From Nitriliruptorales bacterium (lineage in GTDB: Bacteria; Actinomycetota; Nitriliruptoria; Euzebyales; Egibacteraceae): 6,770 nucleotides of DNA. A program made the translations under genes and the position numbers. Below are positions 1 through 4,773 of the stretch, piece by piece (the stretch's first letter is position 1; each line of letters opens with the position of its first letter). The DNA is taken from contig SKPY01000349.1 of assembly GCA_007119305.1 (NCBI GenBank), forward strand, positions 1 to 6,770, in the 5' to 3' direction. A model generated the notes under the pieces. The model did not search any database. It was not told where the DNA came from and saw only the letters and a program-made list of their open reading frames with translations.

Positions 1-1564
1 CCTACCTCGATCGGCTGCCCGCTTACGGCGATCCCGAGGTCCCCGATCGTCTCGAGGTCCCGTCCGTTGAACGCGTCGTGGTACCGCAGCATGGTCTCAC
101 GGTGCTGGTTTGCCTCCACCAGGGACAGGGTTGCGACCGGGGTGGCCGCGAACGCTTCGAGGGGCATCCGGGCGGGGTGCTCGAACGGGGAGAGGTCGAA
201 GGCGACCTCGGGCACGTCAAGGATGTGGCCGAACGTGCCCACGATCATCCCGTAGCCGACGATCGCCCAGGACACGGGGATGGCGCGAGGCACGACGCCG
301 AACAGCAGCGCGGCCACGCCGAGCACGACCAACACGCCGGGGACGTGGTTGAGGTGGGCGATCGCGAGCTCCCAGACGTGGCGGCCGTCGCCGGTGACGA
401 GCGCGGCGCCGAGCCCGGTGCCTGCCCCGGCGAGGAGCATGAGCACGACCACGGCGGCGGCGCTGACGGCCAGGTTGGCGCCGAGCCAGGTCCCGCGGCT
501 GACCGGGGTGGCCAGCACCGGCTCGAGGCGGCCGCGGGTCTCCTCGGTGCGCAGCCCCTGGACGGCCAGGATGGCGAACGCGGCGGCGAGGTAGGCCACG
601 AACGTCGCCATGTAGGCGAGGTAGCCGGCGACCATGTCCTCGGCGCCACCGAACAGCTCGACGAACACCTCGGGCAGGTCGGCGAGTGCCTCGATGAGCG
701 CGTCGGTGTAGGCGCCGAAGGCCAGCCCGCCGATGAACAGGGCGGCCCCCCAGCCGAAGATGTTGGCGCGCTGCAGCCGCAGCGCCAGCCCCCAGGGCGA
801 GCCGAGGTACGCGGCCGCGCGCGGCCGGCCGGGGCGGACGTCGAACAGGCTCGCGCCGACGTCGCGGCGGGTGGACAGCGCGAACCCGGCGGCGGCGGTG
901 ACGACGGCGAACGCGACCGCGAGGTACAGCGGCCACCAGCGGTCGAGCACGAGTCGAGCACGAACGGTGCGGTCTGCTGGCCCCACGCCAGCGGTGAGGC
1001 CCACGACAGGGCGGTGCCGCCCTGCTCGGCCATGTCCCCGCCGGCGCGCAGCACGAACGCGACCCCGAGCACGGCACCGGCCATGCCGGCGGCGGCGACG
1101 TTGGTGATCGCCGCCACAACCAGCGTGGCCGTCAGCGGGGCGTGGCGGCCGACCACGTTGGCGTGCACCAGCTCAGCCCGTCCGGTCTGCTCCTCCACGC
1201 GGGTGTGTCGGGTGACGAGCAGGATGCTCATCAGCGTCGCCAGCAGGAAGAAGTACAGGCCGTAGCCGTTGGCGACGAACCGTTCGACGGTGGGGGCGTC
1301 GAACCCGTAGCCGGGGCCGATGAGCAACCGGCCGACGGGGTCGGCGAACAGCTGCGTCGCCGCGGCGAGCTGCTCCTCGGTCTCGTAGGCGAGCGGCAGC
1401 GCGGCGGCGAGGTAGAGGACGAACAGCGCGAACCCGGCCACCCACGCGGGCAGCTTGATGCGGTCACGGCGCAGGAGGAAGCGCACGAGCGTGCCGGTGC
1501 CGGCCAGGGCGTGCGCGCGCGGCGGGGTCTCCTCGGGTGCGCGCGGGGCAGTGGTGGTGGTCAT
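1..1564 (-). pseudogene. ABC-2 type exporter permease (two-half 'polyketide antibiotic exporter' type), frameshifted, runs off left edge
   Basis: Integral membrane subunit expected to form the export channel with the ATPase encoded just upstream. The N-terminal part has a cytoplasmic LRRDRIKLPAWV-like lead-in (about residues 31-42), then hydrophobic segments near 40-60, 101-118, 145-172. The motif EEQTGRAELV (124-133) is typical of the coupling region in these permeases. After residue 204 (APFVLD) the open frame becomes low-complexity Arg/Ser/Pro because of an 11-bp tandem duplication. Deleting one copy restores a second homologous half: it continues RWWPLYLAVAFAVV, carries a matching TEETRGRLEPVLATPVSR motif, and has several more hydrophobic segments. 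The repaired frame stays open to position 1, about 517 codons, near the family's usual size. The last ~40 residues do not look like a permease end. The ATG at 1564 overlaps the ATPase stop (TGATG); a GTG at 1567 is an alternative, and AGGGGA at 1574-1579 serves either. Family assignment is from remembered motifs. Whether the frameshift is real is unknown. Confidence 0.85.
942..963. repeat. Perfect 11-bp tandem duplication that breaks the permease frame
   Basis: The unit gtcgagcacga occurs at 942-952 and again at 953-963 with no gap, and the flanking bases do not extend the match. Eleven bases is not a multiple of three. The intact permease frame is one register above the duplication and another below it, and the difference equals exactly one 11-bp unit. 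Confidence 0.95.
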
Positions 1565-2412
1565 CACGCGTCGTCCCCTGCGTTGCTGCGGGCGGCGAGC
1601 TCGTCGCCGTAGTGGCGCAGCAGCAGCTGCTCCAGCGTCGGCGGATGCGCCACCAGGGAGCGCACCCGCAGCGGTGCGAGGGCGCGGACGGCCTCGTCGA
1701 CGCGGTCGCCGTCGACCTCGAAGCGCACCTGCCCGTCGATGTGCTCGAAGTTGTGCACGCCCGGCAGCTGCGCGAGCGGCTCGGTCGGCTCGCCGGTCTC
1801 GGCGGTGATCGTGACCCGGTGCAGGTGCCGCAGCTCAGCCAGGGTGCCCGACTCGACGATCTTGCCCTGGCGGATGATCGAGATGCGGTCGGCGAGCACC
1901 TCGACCTGGGCGAGGATGTGGCTGGACAGCAGCACCGTGCGGCCGGCCGCCTTGGCCTCGCGGATGCAGTCCTGAAACACCGCCTCCATCAGCGGGTCCA
2001 GCCCGGCGGTGGGCTCGTCGAGCAGCAACAGCTCGACATCCGAGGCCAGCGCGGAGATCAGCGCCACCTTCTGGCGGTTGCCCTTGGAGTACGTGCGGCC
2101 CTTCTTCGTCGGGTCGAGGTCGAAGCGCGCGCACAGCTCATCCCGGCGGGCGCGGTCGAACCGGCCGCGCAACCGGGCGAACAGGTCGATCGCCTCGCCG
2201 CCGGTCAGGTTCGGCCACAGCTCCACGTCACCGGGCACGAACGCCAGCCGCCGGTGCAACGCCACCGCATCGTCCCACGGGTCGCCGCCCAGCAGCCGCA
2301 CCTGCCCGGCGTCGGCGCGCAGCAGCCCCAGCAGCACCCGGAGCGTGGTCGTCTTGCCCGCGCCGTTGGGGCCGAGGCCAGCATCCGGGAGCCCCGGACG
2401 CCGGGCGACCAC
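1564..2412 (-). CDS. ABC transporter ATP-binding protein, N-terminus missing
   Basis: Nucleotide-binding subunit that would drive the adjacent permease. Visible motifs: Walker A GPNGAGKTTT (residues 14-23), the region FVPGDVELWPNLTGGE (58-73) usual for this drug/polyketide exporter type, signature YSKGNRQK (108-115) in place of LSGGQ, Walker B LLLLDEP (128-134), D-loop AGLDP, and the switch histidine in SSH (163-165). A C-terminal extension to residue 282 ends at a TGA that overlaps the permease start, which implies translational coupling. Family members normally have about 35-40 residues before Walker A, including the A-loop aromatic residue and the first beta strands. Here only MVARRPGLPDAG precedes GLGPNG, and the DNA beyond is the 3' end of another gene. 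The GTG at 2412 is only the first possible start and has no convincing Shine-Dalgarno sequence. It lies 8 bp after the SRPBCC stop. As written the protein is probably inactive. Confidence 0.9.
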   Translation of the reverse strand: MVARRPGLPDAGLGPNGAGKTTTLRVLLGLLRADAGQVRLLGGDPWDDAVALHRRLAFVPGDVELWPNLTGGEAIDLFARLRGRFDRARRDELCARFDLDPTKKGRTYSKGNRQKVALISALASDVELLLLDEPTAGLDPLMEAVFQDCIREAKAAGRTVLLSSHILAQVEVLADRISIIRQGKIVESGTLAELRHLHRVTITAETGEPTEPLAQLPGVHNFEHIDGQVRFEVDGDRVDEAVRALAPLRVRSLVAHPPTLEQLLLRHYGDELAARSNAGDDA

Positions 2413-2420
2413 GGTGTCGC

Positions 2421-2831
2421 CTATGCCCCGGCCTCGAGCGTCTCCTTGAGCCTGTGCAGGTCAGCGTCCCACTGTCGTCGTGCGGGCTCGGCGAGGTCGG
2501 CGTCTGCCAAGTCGAGGGTCATCGCGAGCCTCGTCCCGCCCGTGGCCGGCTCGACGGTGAAGGTCTGCTCGGCCTCGATCGACCCCGATACCGTGAGTCC
2601 GAGACGGACGTTGGGCTCGTAGGCGGTGACCTCGACGGTCACCGTGATGTCTTGGTCCAGCACCCGGCCGCTGGCCTGCCACGTCGTGCCCACCCCGACC
2701 GGTCCCGGAGTGGTCCGCTCGAGCTGCCCCGCTGACGGTCGCCACCTGTGCCACCCGTCGAGGTCGCTGACCCAGGCGAACACCTCGTCGGCCGGTGCGC
2801 CGATGACGATTGCGTGTTCGTTCGTGGTCAC
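2421..2831 (-). CDS. SRPBCC (START/Bet v1-like) family protein
   Basis: Small cytoplasmic protein of 136 residues predicted to fold as a helix-grip hydrophobic ligand pocket. The family includes polyketide cyclase/dehydratase-like and AHSA1-like proteins; the ligand here is unknown. Supporting features: an N-terminal strand (HAIVIGAP), then the typical APADEVFAWVSDLDGWHRW segment (12-30). A run of beta strands follows (TWQASGRV, ITVTVEVTAYEPNVRLGLTV, IEAEQTFTVEP, TRLAMTLDL). A C-terminal helix comes last (about 117-134, RRQWDADLHRLKETLEAG). I chose GTG at 2831, not the upstream ATG at 2909. GGAGG lies at 2838-2842, 6 nt ahead of this GTG, and the family's first strand begins right after it, whereas the upstream extension looks like leader DNA. 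It is the first gene of the leftward module, 8 bp from the truncated ATPase. No catalytic function can be read from the sequence. Confidence 0.85.
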   Translation of the reverse strand: MTTNEHAIVIGAPADEVFAWVSDLDGWHRWRPSAGQLERTTPGPVGVGTTWQASGRVLDQDITVTVEVTAYEPNVRLGLTVSGSIEAEQTFTVEPATGGTRLAMTLDLADADLAEPARRQWDADLHRLKETLEAGA

Positions 2832-2837
2832 CGCGAG

Positions 2838-2842
2838 CCTCC
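2838..2842 (-). promoter_or_regulatory. Ribosome binding site GGAGG for the leftward SRPBCC gene
   Basis: On the minus strand GGAGG is followed by 6 nt and then the GTG at 2831. It decides the start in favour of the short, family-sized product. Confidence 0.7.
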
Positions 2843-3219
2843 GCCAATCGACTACCGCCGACCACCAGTGCATGCCGACGCCGCGGCTCGAGTCTAGACC
2901 CCAGCGCACGGCCGGGAATGGCCGCCACCCGGCGTGAGCAAACCGTCCGGTTGCGCCAGGTGTCGCAGGGCGTGTCCCGTGAGACTGGGTGCTGGCGCCC
3001 CTGGCAGGCGGGGCTTGCGCGGGCGCTGGTCCCCCCGTGGTGGAGGCAGCTGGCCCGCTGGGTCCACAACGCGTGAGTCGCCAACGTCAGCGGGCAAGAG
3101 GCCTGAGACTGCGCGCGGTGCGCGGACTGCACTTGCCGGCGACAACGGTGGGGGCACGTCGTGTCGGTCCGGCGGCGGGTGGGCCCACGGGGCACGCCGA
3201 CCGTGACCCGACCAGAGGG
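2843..3219. other. Divergent intergenic region between the two SRPBCC genes
   Basis: About 375 bp separate the two divergent SRPBCC starts. Short open frames cross it in several registers, but none has a ribosome binding site or a recognisable fold. Apart from the leftward promoter candidate near 2891-2918 I see no tRNA, repeat or strong hairpin, and no clear -10/-35 pair for the rightward gene. Confidence 0.5.
2891..2918 (-). promoter_or_regulatory. Candidate promoter for the leftward SRPBCC-ABC module
   Basis: The minus strand has a good -10 hexamer TAGACT at 2896-2891, matching TANNNT. A weak -35 TTCCCG sits at 2918-2913 with a 16-nt spacer. The transcript would start near 2884 and leave a leader of about 50 nt. 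The -10 overlaps an 8-bp palindrome GTCTAGAC (2892-2899). The -35 is poor, so this rests mainly on the -10 and its position. Confidence 0.35.
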
Positions 3220-3225
3220 ATGAGG

Positions 3226-3647
3226 ATGAAGACCTTCACGAGCGAGCTGGTCATCGACCGGCCCCGGCCGGTGGTCTACGAGCAGCTGCAGCGCTTCGAG
3301 GACTATCCCGAGTTCATGGAGACGGCCGAGGAGGTCGAGCCGATCGGCGACGGGCGTCTTCGCTGGCGCGTCAGCATCGGGCCGATCGGCCGCGAGACGC
3401 GGAGATCGCCGAGCAGCGGCCACAGGAGCCGATCGCCTGGCGGGCCGTGGGTGACGACATCAAGGAAGCCGGAGAGATGCGTCTTGAGGACGCGGGTGAC
3501 GGCCGGACGAAGGTGCGCTTCAGCGTCGCCTACGACGTCGACAGCGTGGTGCTGCAGACCGCCGACGCGCTCGGGGTCGTCGAGCGCCGGGCCGAGCAGG
3601 ACCTGCAGCGCCGCAAGGAGCACGTCGAGGGGGGCCCGACGCGCTAG
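3226..3647 (+). pseudogene. SRPBCC (polyketide cyclase/dehydrase-like) family protein with internal frameshift
   Basis: A second helix-grip protein, distinct from the leftward one and closer to the 'cyclase/dehydrase' type. The first frame gives 57 good residues: a FTSELVIDRPRPVVYEQL lead strand and helix, then QRFEDYPEFMETAEEVEPIGDGRLRWRVSIGPIGRE. It then turns to Arg/Ser/Pro-rich sequence. From 3399, in the next register, the family pattern resumes with AEIAEQRPQEPIAWRAVGDD and DGRTKVRFSVAYDVD. It ends with a helix, ADALGVVERRAEQDLQRRKEHVE, split here only by wording, and a TAG at 3645-3647. One missing base (or four) around 3397-3399 explains the break, and the repaired protein would be about 140 residues, normal for the family. 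I prefer ATG 3226 because AGAGGG at 3214-3219 lies 6 nt ahead; the in-frame ATG at 3220 is too close to it. It may be a pseudogene or a sequencing error. Confidence 0.8.
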
Positions 3648-3754
3648 CCGCGCACGCCGCTGGCGGCGGCGACGACCGCCATCCGACCACGGACAGGGCT
3701 AGCCCGAGCGTGATGCGCTCCGCCAGCGACGAGGCGGCATGACGACCGGCAACA

Positions 3755-3788
3755 GCGAGACCCCGCTCATCACGGAGCAGGGTCTCGC
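3755..3788 (-). terminator. Strong hairpin 3' of tRNA-Gly
   Basis: GCGAGACCC at 3755-3763 pairs perfectly with GGGTCTCGC at 3780-3788. After one mismatch, GCTC (3765-3768) pairs with GAGC (3775-3778), closing on a 6-nt loop. It begins 4 nt past the tRNA-Gly 3' end. On the minus strand a short T-containing stretch (TGTTG) follows, with no true T tract. It could also stop rightward transcripts from the SRPBCC gene that ends at 3647. Confidence 0.65.
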
Positions 3789-3792
3789 GCAG

Positions 3793-3863
3793 AGCGGGCG
3801 ACGGGAATCGAACCCGCATCACCAGCTTGGAAGGCTGGGGCTCTACCATTGAGCTACGCCCGC
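3793..3863 (-). tRNA. tRNA-Gly(UCC)
   Basis: The complete cloverleaf is visible on the minus strand. The acceptor GCGGGCG (3863-3857) pairs with CGCCCGC (3800-3794), with discriminator U at 3793. The D arm is GCTC-AATGGTA-GAGC. The anticodon stem CCAGC/GCTGG holds loop CTTCCAA, with anticodon UCC at 3831-3829. The T arm is GCGGG-TTCGATT-CCCGT with one G-U pair. The CCA end is not encoded. At 71 nt it has the short D-loop usual for tRNA-Gly, and it reads GGA and GGG codons. Confidence 0.97.
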
Positions 3864-3891
3864 GGGCACACGGCGGCGGCCGGCGCAGGAC

Positions 3892-3897
3892 AGTGTA
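3892..3897 (-). promoter_or_regulatory. Possible -10 element for tRNA-Gly
   Basis: The minus strand carries TACACT, a good TANNNT -10, 28 nt ahead of the mature tRNA 5' end. No matching -35 hexamer is visible at 16-18 nt, so this is a weak call. Confidence 0.3.
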
Positions 3898-4006
3898 CGG
3901 CACGGTCGGGTGGGGCCGAGGCGAGCAAGGTGGGTCAGCCAGTCGTTCCCTCAAGGTCGGGCGGGTAGGCGTCGATCCTGAGGCGGGCGGCAGATGCCGC
4001 GGGAAC

Positions 4007-4014
4007 GGAGGTGA
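4007..4014 (+). promoter_or_regulatory. Ribosome binding site GGAGGTGA for the receiver protein
   Basis: GGAGGTGA is fully complementary to the 16S rRNA anti-Shine-Dalgarno sequence and lies 8 nt ahead of ATG 4023. It argues against the upstream in-frame GTG at 4011, which is itself part of this site. Confidence 0.8.
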
Positions 4015-4022
4015 CCTGCGCG

Positions 4023-4463
4023 ATGCGCATCCTCGTTGTCGACGACGACGAGTCGACCCGCATGGTGGTGCGCATGGGCCTCGCCGGCATGGAGGTGTTC
4101 GAGGCAGCCGACGGCCCGGCTGCACTGCACCTGCTCGCGGATGAGGAGATCGACCTCGTCCTGCTCGACATCATGCTGCCCCGAATGAGCGGCATGGAGG
4201 TCCTCGAGCAGGTTCGCAGCGATGAGCGGATCGCAGCGGTCCCCATCGTGATGCTGACGTGTCAGCGCACCGAGTACAGCCATTTCACGGCCTACTACAG
4301 CGGCGCCGACGGCTACGTCACCAAGCCGTTCGACCCGCTCGCCCTGGAAGCGGTCATCCTCGGCGTGCTGGCGCGCTCGCCCGACGAGCGGCGGGCGGTG
4401 CGGGCGCAGCAGCAGGACCTCGCCGGGGTGCTCGACCACATCGAGCACTCCTTCGGGGCATAG
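4023..4463 (+). CDS. Stand-alone response regulator receiver-domain protein
   Basis: Phosphorylation-dependent signalling protein of 146 residues consisting of one CheY-like receiver domain. The start MRILVVDDDESTR supplies the acidic Mg2+-binding cluster (D7-D9). The phospho-acceptor is D49 in LVLLDIMLPRMSGMEVL, the switch Thr is T79 in PIVMLT, and the conserved Lys is K101 in YVTKPFDPL, so all catalytic residues are present. The stretch between helix 1 and strand 2 (GLAGMEVFEA) is about two residues shorter than in typical receivers. After the domain there are only about 35 residues, a probable helix rich in Ala, Arg and Gln (DERRAVRAQQQDLAGVLDHIEHSF), with no DNA-binding or enzymatic domain. 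No histidine kinase is adjacent, so the partner is unknown. It is monocistronic, flanked on both sides by tRNA genes on the opposite strand. It probably acts through protein-protein contacts or as a phosphorelay intermediate; that is inference. Confidence 0.92.
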   Translation: MRILVVDDDESTRMVVRMGLAGMEVFEAADGPAALHLLADEEIDLVLLDIMLPRMSGMEVLEQVRSDERIAAVPIVMLTCQRTEYSHFTAYYSGADGYVTKPFDPLALEAVILGVLARSPDERRAVRAQQQDLAGVLDHIEHSFGA

Positions 4464-4468
4464 CTCCT

Positions 4469-4489
4469 TGCGGGGCGTGACGTCCCGCA
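4469..4489. terminator. Bidirectional hairpin between receiver gene and tRNA-Pro
   Basis: TGCGGGGCG (4469-4477) pairs with CGTCCCGCA (4481-4489), a 9-bp stem with one G-U pair and a TGA loop. It lies 5 nt after the receiver gene stop and 28 nt past the tRNA-Pro 3' end, so it could end transcription from both convergent genes. Neither side has a T tract. Confidence 0.55.
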
Positions 4490-4517
4490 CGGCAGCCTCG
4501 ACGTGAGGGCCCAGCAG

Positions 4518-4592
4518 TCGGGATGCCCGGATTCGAACCGGGGACCTCCTGCTCCCAAAGCAGGCGCGCTAACCAAGCTGCGCCACATCCCG
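4518..4592 (-). tRNA. tRNA-Pro(UGG)
   Basis: The complete cloverleaf is on the minus strand. The acceptor CGGGATG (4592-4586) pairs with CATCCCG (4525-4519), with discriminator A at 4518. The D arm is GCGC-AGCTTGGTTA-GCGC. The anticodon stem CCTGC/GCAGG encloses TTTGGGA, with anticodon UGG at 4557-4555. The T arm is CCCGG-TTCGAAT-CCGGG. CCA is not encoded. The first base C and the A discriminator fit bacterial tRNA-Pro. It reads CCA and CCG codons. Confidence 0.97.
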
Positions 4593-4677
4593 TCGACGCC
4601 GTGACTGCCGCCACGCGGTGGCCGACGCCGCAACGACGCTACCAGGCTACCGGCCCGCCCCGCGTCCGGCCCGCGGT

Positions 4678-4707
4678 CTGGCAGCAGCGCCGGGTGCGCC
4701 CTACGAT
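4678..4707 (+). promoter_or_regulatory. Probable promoter of tig
   Basis: The -35 CTGGCA (4678-4683) matches TTGACA at four of six positions. It is followed by an 18-nt spacer and -10 TACGAT (4702-4707). Transcription would begin near 4714, leaving a leader of about 60 nt that contains the inverted repeat at 4737-4760. Confidence 0.5.
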
Positions 4708-4736
4708 GCGGGGACCGCCTTGCCCATCATCGACGT

Positions 4737-4760
4737 GTCGCGCACGCGTGCGTGCGCGAC
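4737..4760 (+). promoter_or_regulatory. Perfect 11-bp inverted repeat in the tig leader
   Basis: GTCGCGCACGC (4737-4747) and GCGTGCGCGAC (4750-4760) are exact reverse complements separated by GT. In RNA the hairpin would end 1 nt before AGGAGG (4762-4767), where it could limit ribosome access. In DNA it is a near-continuous palindrome suited to a dimeric regulator downstream of the promoter. The symmetry is certain; the role is inference. Confidence 0.6.
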
Positions 4761-4761
4761 C

Positions 4762-4767
4762 AGGAGG
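4762..4767 (+). promoter_or_regulatory. Ribosome binding site AGGAGG for tig
   Basis: AGGAGG lies 6 nt ahead of GTG 4774 and fixes that codon as the start. The frame is open further upstream, but the extra 52 codons overlap the promoter and leader hairpin and resemble nothing in the family. Confidence 0.85.
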
Positions 4768-4773
4768 ACCAGC

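Noticed and set aside
78..1265. Long rightward open frame (395 codons) opposite the permease
   Set aside because: It is antisense to a recognisable permease in GC-rich DNA. Its composition (Glu/Gly/Asp/Gln-rich, no fold-like pattern) is a mirror effect of codon bias.
1537..2622. Long rightward open frame (361 codons) opposite the ABC ATPase
   Set aside because: Antisense shadow: the opposite strand carries Walker A, Walker B and signature motifs in order.
2810..3076. Short rightward open frame ending in a Trp-rich stretch (PPWWRQLARWVHNA)
   Set aside because: No ribosome binding site or promoter, it overlaps the leftward SRPBCC start, and nothing matches a known peptide family.
2989..3225. 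Possible N-terminal extension of the rightward SRPBCC gene from an upstream in-frame start
   Set aside because: The SRPBCC fold begins right after 3226, where a well-spaced AGAGGG exists. The upstream residues resemble intergenic translation.
3648..3754. Possible gene remnant or element between the SRPBCC gene and the tRNA-Gly hairpin, with palindrome GGGCTAGCCC (3696-3705) and a 5-bp CCGCC/GGCGG stem
   Set aside because: The stems are short and expected by chance at this GC content. The open frames crossing it show no recognisable motif.
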